Positions 22,372-33,900 of a stretch of DNA of 64,000 nt are shown piece after piece. Position numbers and translations under genes: made by a program. The notes beneath the pieces are model-generated. The model saw only the letters and a program-made list of their open reading frames with translations, was not told where the DNA came from and did not search any database. This DNA comes from Aphelocoma coerulescens (taxonomy: Eukaryota; Chordata; Aves; Passeriformes; Corvidae): positions 70,587,563-70,651,562 of the forward strand of contig NC_091013.1 in assembly GCF_041296385.1 (NCBI RefSeq), read 5' to 3'. Each line of letters starts with the position of its first letter. The stretch's first letter is position 1.

Positions 22372-23728
22372 TGTCGACATTGCCTTTGAGGCAGGGCACC
22401 ATTTTGTTTTTAACTAACCTAAGACCAAAATGTTATTCCATCTATGACTCAATAAGAATGTACAAGCCTGCTAATACTGTTCTTCATTAATCACATTTGT
22501 TCACTTGGACTTTATTTATTGCTGCATAAACCAGTGGAGTCACTCATAGCCCGTGTTTCAGCTCAGTCCTTCCACCAAAATCCAGGAAGATTAGTATGAG
22601 GTCAGTTACCCAGGATACATTTCCTACATGAAGCTACAGCTTTGTGCCCCAATTCAGTAAATGGGGAAGTCTCTTCAAAGCCAGAGCTTTGGACATGCCC
22701 CAGCTGTGGGCGCTGTGCAGGGGACTGTGGTGGGTGACAGCTGTGAGAGCATGACCCCACGTGCCATCCTGCACACACATGAGGGCTGAGCTGGAAGGGG
22801 GCAGCCCTGCAATCTGAGGAAGCACACCTGGGGGAGCTCAGGGTGGACAGGGTGACCCAGGGTGACCCACAGGCCCCAGGGTGTCCTTGTGAAGGAGCAG
22901 AACTCCAAAAAAGTCACTGTTATCTTCACCCATGAGCTGTGCCACCCATGTTCTATCAGGCAAGTCCTAGGATCAGGGATGTTGGCTGCCTGGGAGCTCC
23001 TGCCTTGAGTTTATGGCCAACAGTAGTTGCAGTGTGCAGCTATTACAAGCTTTAAATCCTGCAGACAGGGGAGCACTCATGGGGCCCTTACGTGGCTGTG
23101 GTGGGGTCTGATGGTCACCTGCTGGCTGCAGGCCACCACCACTGCCCAGGCTCAGCCTTCCCAGGAGCAAACAGTGCCTCCTCAGCTGGGAATGCCATTC
23201 CAGAAAGCAGCACCTCCTCCCAAATGCCTGTGGCCATGGCAGCAGATTTCATGCCGGCTGTTTTCCAAAACATGAGCAATTAGAGTACTTCTGCTACATT
23301 AGTTTACATAAATAAATACAACAGTGCCTCAGCATTAACAGGCACAGAATTTCTAGCCCTGGGAATGGCAGTGTCTGGCAATAAATAATGTCTTAAGGAA
23401 AAGAAGGGAAAACCTGAACAGTGTTTTCATTCTGTCTGAGAAGTCATTGCTCAGCTGGAAGGGGCCCTGTGCCACCTGCCACCTTTAGCAAGGTGGGGTT
23501 GTTTTCCTACCCTTGCAGAAGCTCTGTCATGTGCTTCTGGCATCACCAAGCCATGTATTGTTGAAATAAGATTTCTTCAAATGCACATTATGCCATGTCG
23601 ACCATTCAGCTACCACAGTATTTTGTATTGTTACATTGATACATTATGATAATTGCATTTTTAAATGTTATACTCATATCAATACCTCATATTTTTACCT
23701 CATCTGTTGGTATCAGTCATTAGTTGTA

Positions 23729-23754
23729 AATAAATAATTGCAGAGTTGAATAAA
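23729..23754 (+). terminator. STARD13: Paired poly-A signals, probable main STARD13 end
   Basis: AATAAA lies at 23,729-23,734 and again at 23,749-23,754, with a GT-rich and T-rich downstream element at about 23,773-23,787. Cleavage is expected near 23,770. Confidence 0.65.
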
Positions 23755-23770
23755 TTTGCATACACTACAG

Positions 23771-24326
23771 AATTGTGTGCTCTTTTTTCATCCATTGGCT
23801 CAAGAAATGCTGCATTTAAGCCCTTGCTTTCTTTATTGCAACCTGCTATACACTAAACTGTTCTGGTGTAGGACGTCAGTAATGATTGCAGGCTCAAATG
23901 ATGTTGTTGTCCATTATACTTAGCCTGTAGTATCCTTATGTATACATGAGCTTCATGACAAAGATTATGTTTTCCAAAGAAGCCATTAAGCCAGGAAAGC
24001 TGCCCTAGCAGATTCACAGAAGGGACCCACGAGGATCATCAAGTCCAGGCTTGACAAAGGTAAATTCAGGTCCTCAGCAGTTTAGGCCTCTGACTCCCAC
24101 TGAATTCAGCCATGTTTCTGCATTTATGTTCTTGTCAATAATTTAGGTCTAGGTTCACAGGAGTGACTGGAGCTGGGAGGGTGAGTGCTGGGTTTACATT
24201 GTCAGGTATCAGCCATCTCAAATCCATCAAGCCACTGCAAAAGGGTAAAAGGTGCAGTGGCGTGATGTGATTTCTGTGGTTTGTCTTACACATTCTACAG
24301 ATGGATTAAATGTTCCTTTGGATGGG
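23771..24326. other. Intergenic DNA with a short CR1 scrap
   Basis: This stretch follows the STARD13 end. A reverse-oriented CR1 scrap is likely at 24,012-24,050 (ATTCACAGAAGGGACCCACG, then AGGATCATCAAGTCCAGGC). I see nothing else. Confidence 0.7.
24012..24050 (-). mobile_element. CR1 LINE scrap, reverse orientation
   Basis: GAAGGGACCCACGAGGATCA followed by TCAAGTCCAGGC matches the reverse complement of the common avian CR1 3' region. It is only about 40 bases long. Confidence 0.6.
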
Positions 24327-25519
24327 TGTTGTGGTATAACCCCAGCTGGCAACTAACTACCACTCTCTATCCCGCCACCTGGCGGGACAGGGAAGAGAAC
24401 CAGAAAAAGGTAAAACCTATGAGTTGAGGTAAGAATAGTTTAATAATTGAAATAAAGCAAAATTATTATTATTGTTGTTGCTGCTGTTTGTTGTTGTTAA
24501 TAACTGTGGAGGATGGTGAGCCTACAGTAAAAAAGACAAAGAGACTCTGCTGGTGAGACAGTCCCTGGTACCAGAAAATCCTCCCTAGGTTGGGGTGACC
24601 AGAAAGGCTTCCCCCAGCATGCTTTGCCCTGCTATGTTAATATATCCCAGTTCTGCTCCCCTGGTTGGCCACTGGCCACCCCACCCCCTTACTACCTTAT
24701 ATGTCCCATGCCATAGAAAGTTCTCCACTCCAGGTTCCCCGCATTGGCCTTTGCCCCTCACCACTCCCCCAGAGCTTCTCCATTGGTCCCTGGTGCTTGC
24801 CCCACTCCCGTACTTAAACCTGAGCTTTCCATTGTTCTCATCTTTGTCCCTGGAATCCTTCACAATGTGGAAGCAATAAACTGCTCCTGTGGAACTCTAA
24901 GCAGAGACCCTTCCTGCCTCTTTGCCGCCGACCCACCTTACTGGCGCTATCTGTGCGTTTGTGCGTGCGCACGTGTGTGAGAGTGGGGCTGGTCCTGCCG
25001 AGCGGCTTCGCTAACGAGACGCTCTTGCAAGATCGCAGCACCTCGCGCTCCGAAAGCTGCAGAGCCCGAGATAGCAATAAATAACAATTATTATTTTTAT
25101 TATTGCTCTTATTAACAACAACAAGGGGATAAAAAAGAAATAAATGAAACCCAAGAAACTCAAATGATGCACAATACAGTTGCTCACCACCCACTGACCG
25201 ATGCCCAGCCCATCCCTGAACAGCAGTTGTCCCTCTGCCAGCCAACTCCCCCAGTTTGTATACTGGCCATGATGTTCTGTGGTATGGAATATCTCTTTGG
25301 CCAGTTCAAGGTCAGCTGTCATGTTCCCTCTCAGCTTCTTGTACAGCTCCTCAGTGGCAGAGTATGGGAAACTGAGAAGTCCTTGACAGGGTGAGCACTA
25401 CTTAGCAACAACCAAAACATCACTGTGTTACCAACATTATTGCCATACTGAATCCAAAACACAGCACTGTACCAGCTATTAAAAAGAAAATTAACTCTAT
25501 TGCAGCTGTAACCAGGTCA
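24327..25519 (+). mobile_element. ERVL-type solo LTR, interrupted by a second LTR
   Basis: The left end TGTTGTGGTATAACCCCAGC and the right-hand segments (CACAATACAGTTGCTCACCA; TGGTATGGAATATCTCTTTG; AACACAGCACTGTACCAGCT) match, from memory, an ERVL-type LTR frequent in songbirds. The right end is taken as ...ACCAGGTCA at 25,519. No internal viral gene is present on either side, so it is a solo LTR. No flanking duplication is obvious (ATGGG left, TGTGC right), so a boundary may be off. The usual AT-rich triplet tract in its middle hosts the inner insertion at 24,505. Confidence 0.7.
24505..25079 (+). mobile_element. Second, CpG-rich solo LTR nested in the ERVL LTR
   Basis: This block starts TGTGGAGGATGG and breaks the triplet-rich middle of the outer LTR, which resumes after it. 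It looks like a retroviral control region: ATTGG (CCAAT) words near 24,743 and 24,782, a TATA-like TACTTAAA at 24,811-24,818, AATAAA at 24,875-24,880, then a CpG-rich R/U5-like part. A perfect six-base duplication AATAAC flanks it (24,499-24,504 and 25,080-25,085). With that duplication it would end ...CAATA, not the canonical CA; a CA at 25,075-25,076 is the alternative end. Six-base duplications fit beta/alpha-type (ERVK-like) elements. No coding region remains. Confidence 0.6.
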
Positions 25520-28500
25520 TGTGCCTGTATCCTTCCAACTCTCTCTTGACTTACTAAAAGATACAGAGTCTCAGAAAACAGGATGCTGAGCAGAGTCAGC
25601 TATGAGAGACCATCTAGGAGAAGATAAGCCCTTATGTCCCACCACTCTGAGAAAGCTCTTTATTAAAATTTGGATTGAAAGGAAGCACTTTTTTCCAATT
25701 GACGGCCATGGCAGAGATGGTCAGTTGTGGAAGTCCATCCTTTCTTGCAAAAAAACACTGTGTGTTATATGGTCTCATTCCCATTTCTCCCTCCCACCCA
25801 CCTGCAGCAATGTCAGGGCAACGAGCTTGTCTTAACCCCAACAGCACTGATTTTTTAGCTCCTGGTATGCGCAGACTTCGTAGTGTTGAATTCTTGGGCA
25901 CCCATCCTCTCTACAACACCTCGCATGAGTCACCAGCAGGGCAATCCCACTGCTTGATGCATTTACACTGCAGAACCAGTGTCACCCTCAGAGGATCTTG
26001 GCAGGCCTAAGAGGCCTGCTCTCCAAAGTGGCTGGTAGTTGTTGGATGAGAGCACAGGCTGAGCACACTGAGGTGACTGTGAGGTGAAAATATTGGAATA
26101 AATATCCAGAAGACAGCTGGAGCCTGCCAATCAGATAGGAGAGGATGAAAACATATACTGCTGCTCCAGGTCAGTCATTTTGTGAAAATGCTGGGGAGTG
26201 AACACAGACCTTGCCAGACAGAAAGCAGCATGACCCACTCACAATCCCATGGGAATTTAGCATGTTTATGTCATGGTCTCCTTGCCAGATGTGTGTCAGC
26301 CACAGCTGCACAAAGGCTTCCCTTGGATGGGTGCTAGACCTGGCCAACTATTATTACAATTGCAGTTACACATCACCGTGTGACAAGACCAGGAACACAA
26401 AGCATCAAGCCCCAGGTTCATAACAAGGTAGGGATTTGGATTTTCCTAAAACGTATGTTTTAAATTGTGACCCTCAGTATCCTGGGCCACTCAGCAATAC
26501 CATGTAGAAAGCCAACAATTCCCCCAGAGCAGCAATGGATGCAGAGCAGAACCCACCTAGCACTGTGCAACTGCAGACTGTCCTGCTCCATTGTGCAAGA
26601 CTCTGCTCAGCAAACACAAGGACATGTGGAACTCAAGGGCAAATGTGGGCCAGGGCAGTGGGTCTGGGTTAATGAGTAAACGACAGGGAAAATGTCACAA
26701 CACTGCAGAGAACTATTTGCCTGTCCTACATAGGCTGATGTTGGGGAGGTCTCACACACTCAAGATACTCTCCCTAACCCCACAGCAGGTCCCAGACACC
26801 AGAGCCTCTACACCTCTGATGAAGGTCAGCATCTCTTGCAGAAAAAGTAACCTGGACACAGCTCCTTCCACCACTTTGACTCTGAAACAAGGATCTCTGT
26901 CCTGATACCTCAGTACTGACCCCCCACAGGTGGTTGTTTTCCACTGCTCTTTTCCACTGCCTGAGTGCAGTCCTTGAGCCCAGCATGCCCTCTGCCCTGC
27001 TCAGTCCCTGCATGCCTGCCTGCAGGCTGGGCTCCAGCCTGCACCTGTTTATCCAGCCCAAGATGCACAGGAGGACACAGCCTTTAGAGCAGGATGACTG
27101 TGGCCAGGTGGTCTGTGATCCCAGCTCCAGCAGCAACAGTAGGAGTCAGGCATTGCCAGCCTGCCAGGGCTTGAGTAGAGAATGTCCTGTGTCCCACAAT
27201 AGGGACAAAACTCCGTAGTGAGGAGAGATCATTTCTGCTTCTCTTCAGGAAGGCAGGAAGGCCAGAGCACTAAAATAACCATAAGCCTCAGGTGCTCCTC
27301 AGTTCCATTCCAATGACAAGTTGGGGCTTTTGATCCTCTCCCAGGGGTGTGAGTCCCACAAGACAGGGAGGCTAAGGGCAGCGAACTGCTCTCTGCCTTG
27401 AGCAGAGACTTGAACTGCAGTGTGCAGGTCCTTAGCAGCAGTTTGCAAGGGACAGGTTGGGCTCCTGGCTGTGCTGGTGCTTCAACAAGAGAAGACCTGG
27501 TTCTGCTGCAAGAGCAGTTGCATGGAGCTCTGCTGGCAGCCACGTACAGGATTACAGCTTATTTCTTAATCAAAATGCACAATTCTGCAAAAGGCACAAG
27601 GGAAACACAACGTAAAACTACAGATTCTGCTCTTCCTCCTGCTCATAGCAGCCCCAAGACAGACACATGGCCACAAACACAGAGCCAGCATTTACTGCAC
27701 AGAGGATATCCAACAGCTTGCGATTTATGGGAGCAAATTAGCCACAGGGCCATCTGTCCTTCCCCAGACCACTGGCCTGCTCCTTGCTGGAATGACTGCT
27801 TTTCCTTGAAAGGATGTGTATCAAATTACTCACTTTTTTTTTTTTTTAATTAAATAAACGTGGGAACCACAGGTGGTGGAGCAGAGGACAGTAACCCTCT
27901 CAGCAGCAGCATCTGCGGGCCAGCAGTGCCTCACCACGCACGTGGGACAGATGCTGGCTGAGGGCAGCCTGACCCCCAGATCCACGCAGGGTCTGCCAGC
28001 CCACATGGCCACCCCACTGCTCCCTGCTGACACCAGCCAGGCTTGCTCTTCATGGCAGTAGGATCTGGAGCACCACAGCTGCTCTGGCTTGACCACAAAA
28101 AGTGAGTCCTTCTTTTTCCCCCAGACTCTTTCAGTTTAGAGACTTACCATAGGGGTAGTCGAAATCAGGGAGCTCTTATCAACACCAAAAACCCATCCCT
28201 GTGCCTCACTGCTGGCCAACCAGCATGAGAAAGGAGCTCACCATGGCCTAAGTGTAGAACCTCTGGGTTCATGGCTGCTCTGGTATTTTGCCCAGTGTTG
28301 TCTGGTGCCCAGTGGGACAGGAACTCAGGACTGGACCTATGAAGAGACAGTGCAGGATTTTAACTCTTTGGCCCGGATTTCTCTTTCCCTGAAGAGTCAT
28401 ATCCTTTTTCTCCTGGCTCAGGGAGCAGGGATCACACAAACCCCTTACCTAGGCTCCCAGAACTGGGCTCATCTCATCTGCTGCTTTGCAAAAGAGGCAA

Positions 28501-30492
28501 AAAAAAATTATTTAGGGAAAACACAGCATGGATGCTCACCTTTGCAGCAAGGAACCCACCCACCTCAACATGGAGAGAGCTACCACATGTGATTTAGTTA
28601 CATACCCTTCCCAAACACTGAACCATCCCCCATCCACAAGCATTGCCTTGGGTGGGGTTTACTGCCTGGCCATGCTGATGCCCAGCCTTTTTAAGCTATG
28701 ATTGTCCTCATGTCCTCCTCTCCACAGTCAAGGAGATGCCAGGACACTTGTAAATTGCTGGGCAGTGACATTCATCGCACTGACGAAACCACCAGGACAG
28801 TGATGGAAAAGTTTATGGTTAATATCAATACAAATAAAAATAAAGGTTGCAAATGATGAAAAATTAAAAGGGTATCACTGGGTTAATCCAAAATGTTGCA
28901 ATATGGCCTCCTTGGCCTCCCAATACGTTTTGCCTCAGGCAACCTTTTCCAGCAATGGTATTTATCAGCAAAAAAGATACAGTTATTGCATTTGGGTTTT
29001 TCAAATAATTGAGTAATTTAATCTTTTAAGTGCCTCTGAGATCACTTGCTGTAATTAAAGACAGAAGATGAATGACTGAAGTACAAGAGCATTGGAGGGC
29101 TTTAAAAATGAACATGTCCTTGACTGCATCTCCTGTGCATTTATGTAATGATGATCCCACATTAATATGACCAAACAGATAAAAGGAGAAAATAATAAGA
29201 GCTTGGTTGCATTATTTTTCTTCCCACCCAATAATAATATATCAGCAGCCAGAGGAATGTGCCCATGAATACCAAGCAGGAGCAACCACGTGCTGCCAAG
29301 AGCAGGACCCCGCCGCCTCCTGCTGTGAGATGCCAGGAAAGGCAATATCCGCTCATGGATCCTGCTGTTATGTGGCAGATAAATGAGTTACAAATGTCTA
29401 TAAAATTCACAAAGTTGCATCAGAAGTGGACTTAAAGGCTCAGCAAGTGGTGGGAGAGGTAGCTGACACACTGGCAGTTTCCTTTCTGAGCATTTGTTTT
29501 CTCAGCTTTTGGAAATAAGGCCCATCTAATCCTAGTGGAGAGAGGGAGGCAGAAGGGTTGCTGCAAAGTAAAAACTATCGACGAAAAGTCTGTAAGGCCT
29601 GTAAACAGCACTTTGCCTTCTAAGTAAGCTATACACGTTGATGTACCTATGTCATACCTCAGCATTTAGCTCCCCATTTCATAGCCCAAGTGTCTATAAA
29701 TACGTGCCCAAAGGGGGAAGAGGGGCCAATGAGAGAACTGGAGCTCACTCTGCTCCATTCTTCACACAGCACTAAGTGCCTGGGCCACTCATGTCCCAGA
29801 CTGGAGGAGCAGCAGCCTTGCGCCCTCAAGGCATCCTCCAGGCTGCCCAGAGAGGCTGCAGCTTGCTGGGAAGCCCTCCTCAACCACTTGCTCCTCTCCC
29901 TTTCCTGGCAGGGCACCCGATGGCCTCCAGTTCAACTGCGCTATTGCCAGACTACAAAACTTTGTCACCTCATAAAACTTTACAGCGCAGGTAGTTTATA
30001 CCATTACACCTCTTGAACTGAACACTCAGCCAATTCACTGTTTCCTCTGGCAGGAGGAAAACCAGATTTCTTGGGTCAGGTGTTGTGTTTGTGCAGCCCT
30101 GCTGGTTTACAGCACTGCTGAGGGCCTTTTACAGAGTCCTAAATGCAGAAGGCAGCAATGCACCAGCCAGCTCAGTGCCGAGAGCCAAACCACCATTTTC
30201 AGCTGGGATTTCACGAGGACATGCCATTGGCTCTGCTTTCCCTCCAGGTCCCAGTACATGTCCCACTTGGGAGGTGCTGCTCCAGCTTGGACATGCACCC
30301 CATAAGGCACAGCCCCAAGGGAAGCTCTGGCTTGGAAGCTCCTGAGAGCCAAACAGGTGGGACTGAGAAGTCACTACCGAGGTCCTCTCCTCCCCTGCAA
30401 GGACTGATGCCATAAAAAACATCAGGGAGAAGTCCATCATACATCCCAGGTTACAGGGAAAGCGTCAAAACTCACCCTTCCCCATGAAAAAC

Positions 30493-30520
30493 CAAACAAA
30501 CAAACAAACAAACAAACAAA

Positions 30521-30557
<37 letters not shown>
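30493..30557. repeat. (CAAA)n followed by a run of 36 A
   Basis: About seven CAAA units run into an uninterrupted tract of 36 A (30,522-30,557). Such a structure is likely to be length-polymorphic. It may also be the tail of an old retroposed copy, but nothing upstream is recognisable. Confidence 0.9.
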
Positions 30558-30559
<2 letters not shown>

Positions 30560-32012
30560 CCAAAGACCTAAAGTTTTGTGTGTTACTCTTAGTAAGGAAG
30601 AAACCATTTCTACTAAGAGAAAGGAACTAAAGTAGAAACTAATCCCACTCACTGTGAATTTGTAGCATTTAGAAAACATCGCTGCTGTCATTCGCAGTGC
30701 TTTGCTCAGTGCTGGTGACTGACCACCCCTCCTGCACCTCAGACACAGGTCTCCTGGGACTTGGGCCAGATTTGGATGACCTCAGGAGAGCTGGCATCAG
30801 ATAATGACACTTCACCATGTTGTAATTCTTGTGAAACTCGGGAAAAAGGCTTTTGATAGTTAAATTCCTCATGTGGGAGGTATATCATTGCAGGAGATGT
30901 ATCACTGAGGGAGAAATATGGGAAGTAGGGAGTTCTCAGAGTAGAATCATTTTTTTAAATTTTATTTTTTAACAAAGAATGTTCTAAGTCCCATGGCCCA
31001 GCCCCACAGAAGGGGACTGCTCACTCAGCTCCCAGGATGAGGAACTTGCACATCTGCTTGTGCCTGTGGCTTTTATACCCTGTTTCATTAGTATTTTCCC
31101 TGGCTTCTCTCTGCCTCACTGGTGCTTTTGCTACTCCTTCCGAAACACAGAAAGCATCACAAAATAATAGCCAGCAAAATGTCAGCACCCACAAGTGTCC
31201 TGGCTGCAGGCTGCTGTTATTTCAACTTTCTGATTTCTTAAAAATCTTAATTTTTCTCAGAACTGCTTGACAGTGGTGTTTCTGTTCAACTCATGAAGGA
31301 AAGTAAAAGGCTCTGATACATTGGGCCCTGACACTTTCTTCTCACCTCATTATTCCTTTTTTCCAATCTTTTAAAAAGGTGGGCTTAAGAAGAAGGGTGG
31401 GCTTAACAAGCCTGCACTAGCCATAGCCTTGAGAGGGCTGAGGAAGGGTGGTTTGGCAATTCATGAGTGGCACATTAAAGACAGGAAGAGCTTTCCCTTT
31501 TCCATGCCTCTTTTTCTTGGCTTTGCCTGAGCAAAGAAGGAACAGGATTAAACTTTCCTTGCCAAAGCTAAAGTTTGGCACCTAAAATTGACTTCTTCAC
31601 CCTGAGTAAGGGCATTTTCACCTCAGCGGTCTCTGCAAGCAGAACAAAATCAAGTTTTCTAAGTGACTAGAAAGCGACACATACAATGCAAGGAGAAAAG
31701 GGCAAGTTGTGTGTTTAAACATGCTGAGACTTGTATGGTCCCTGTCTCATTCATTGGTTTTTCCCTTTCTGCTCCCACTTCCCTTAATCTTGACATTTAC
31801 ATTCCTTAGGATGTTTAACAATGATGCCACAAACTGACTGCTTAGTGCAGAACTATGCTGACAGAATCCCTCAAGCCTGGGAACAAGTCTACTGGAATAG
31901 ACGAGTTGTCAGATTTACCGCAGTGTTACTATAGAATAAGCTATTGCAACAAAGCCCTCTTATATTGGTATGGTTACTTCCACAGGCTTTCTAAATAGCA
32001 ACACTCACTTAA

Positions 32013-32056
32013 GAAAAAACAAAACAAAACAAAAAAACAAAACAAAACAAAAAAAA
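32013..32056. repeat. Simple repeat (CAAAA)n
   Basis: Six to seven imperfect CAAAA units with two longer A-runs lie in intergenic or possibly KL distal 3' UTR sequence. Confidence 0.85.
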
Positions 32057-33900
32057 CCTCTCAAATAACAAAACCTCTCCAAACTCCTAGGTCTGTTGGA
32101 AAAACATCTGTTTAGCCACAGGCCCCAGCAATCTCCAACAAAAGTTAGAGTTATTTATGTGTCTCTGGAAATATAAACAGCAACACAGACTCCTTGCAGA
32201 GTTATCACAATAGCCTCTCCTGAGGTACTCTGTACTTCATGCTGCAGGCAGAGAAACGGGACAGATTAAATTATGAGATCATGTTACAATTTGTTACATT
32301 CAGTATCTTTATTTCACTTCTGAGATTGTTATAAAAACAATATAACATTCATCCTGTCAATTAGCAAAGACATCCCTCCCACAGTCACTCTGCACAATCT
32401 TTTCAAGAAATAAACCAGAAGTTTTGCACACATGTCACAAAAATATTTTGAACAGATACAATGTTTAATCTGGAGCATTGAGTGAACTGGCAACAACATT
32501 TCATTCTATAAACACAGTTAAAAATCAAGAAAGCAGTCTACCTAAAAAACTGCACATTGAACATGCCGAGCCTGTTGCTCTTCAGAAAATAAACCACCAT
32601 CCACCACCGAGCTGTCTTTGCAGCCTAAGTAGGGAGCCCCCTCTGCTCAAAGTCCTTGCTACTGCCTGCATTTCTGCTCTGGATGCACAGATGGGGTCGG
32701 GAGTGCCAGATCACTGCTTCCATGTGGGCATCAAAGGCAGCAAGTGCCCCACAGCAGGACCAAAGGAGGTGATTGCCACATCAGTTTGCATAAGCACACG
32801 GCAGCTCTCCTTGGATCTTTGCCTATTCAAGGGTTTCTTTGTTGTTAGTGAAGAGTGATTTTTTTCAAGACAATTGACAGGAGACTTGCACTGTCCCCTG
32901 ATTACATAAAATAAGGCAGATTCCAGTGGTAAAACCATACTTTTATCTCCATCCGAATAGCCCATCTTTGTGCAATTCACCGGCCCAGGCAGCAGGCAGG
33001 GTGCTTAGGAGAAGGCTTTGGCAACCACCGTGCCCTGCGCAAGCCAGCTGTGCTCTGCAGTGATATTTAAAAACTCTTCTGAAGGCAACTACACCAAAGG
33101 CTGTGTTAGTTCCATGGGTCATGGCTCCGTGAGGGGATACAATCATACAGCAACAAATCCCAATTTACCTACAAATTAGCTATCCAGCTGGTGCCATCTG
33201 CCTGTCGGTGGTTACATATCACCCAGCCTCTATGGGAAGAGCCTGCTGTGTCTCCTCTGTGCTAGGACTGCTGTTTCACACATTGTGCTATGCCTGGGCC
33301 ATTCCACAGCACACAGCAGCAGCTGGATGGATGGGAACTGCTCGTGAAACATCAGGTCAGGCCAGTGCCCATCAGCACTGTGCCCATGACACCTGTGCTC
33401 TTCTGGAAATGCCTCCTGAGCCCCCTCAAACCCAGGGGAGGCACACACACCTGGCTCCCCAGAAACATCAGGCCTGGATGTTTGACCAACAGCAAATATA
33501 CAACACACGCACACACAAATACAAAACACACAGGCTGGGTATGACCCGGGTACAGTTTGTGCTAAAGGAGTGCCACTTTTTGTTACGTACTGCAAAGGCA
33601 TCTGGCAGCTGGCGTAATGGATTGCACGGTGATTCATCGCCATGCCAGGGAAAAGCCATTCCGCATTTCATACACTCAGGGAGAGCTATTTCTTCATAAT
33701 CCACAGTGCACCAGGCACCAACACATAAATATGCAGCAGTTTGAAATGTTCTCTTCTCCAGCAAGTCCTATCAGTCTATAAATAATTTTTATACATATTC
33801 TTAATACTTCATCACTTACCCTGAAATGTGTACCTTAGTACCAAAATATACACAATTGCAAAGAGAGAGACCATTTAAAGACTGAAACTGAAGGAAAAAT

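Larger units (their letters stand above)
21019..23770 (+). other. STARD13: STARD13 3' UTR (approximate end)
   Basis: The untranslated tail is AT-rich, with a TA-rich block at 21,340-21,418 and a (TAA)n patch at 22,350-22,371. Earlier AATAAA motifs occur at about 21,343-21,351 and 22,149-22,154. The most convincing end is the pair at 23,729-23,734 and 23,749-23,754, followed by a GT/T-rich stretch (TTGTGTGCTCTTTTTT). A GC-richer patch at about 22,650-23,270 could be an insertion but shows no repeat signature. UTR length is inferred from signals only. Confidence 0.6.
25520..33900. other. Intergenic DNA between the convergent gene ends
   Basis: About 8 kb without a supportable gene. Its left part (26-31 kb) is GC-richer than the flanks and carries many medium open frames on both strands that resemble no family I know. 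Simple repeats are listed separately: a T-run at about 27,835-27,848, (CAAA)n plus poly-A at 30,493-30,557, (CAAAA)n at 32,013-32,056, and a CA-rich patch at 33,500-33,535. A lncRNA cannot be ruled out from sequence alone. The boundary with the KL 3' UTR is uncertain. Confidence 0.6.

Noticed and set aside
24595..24980. Overlapping open frames on both strands.
   Set aside because: They lie within the nested LTR, a regulatory retroviral remnant with no coding role.
26774..27136. A 120-codon - strand frame in GC-richer intergenic DNA.
   Set aside because: Open frames are frequent on both strands in this GC-richer part and show no family resemblance.
30437..30691. A - strand frame with a long Phe run.
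   Set aside because: The Phe run is the complement of the 36-base A-tract; it is not a gene.
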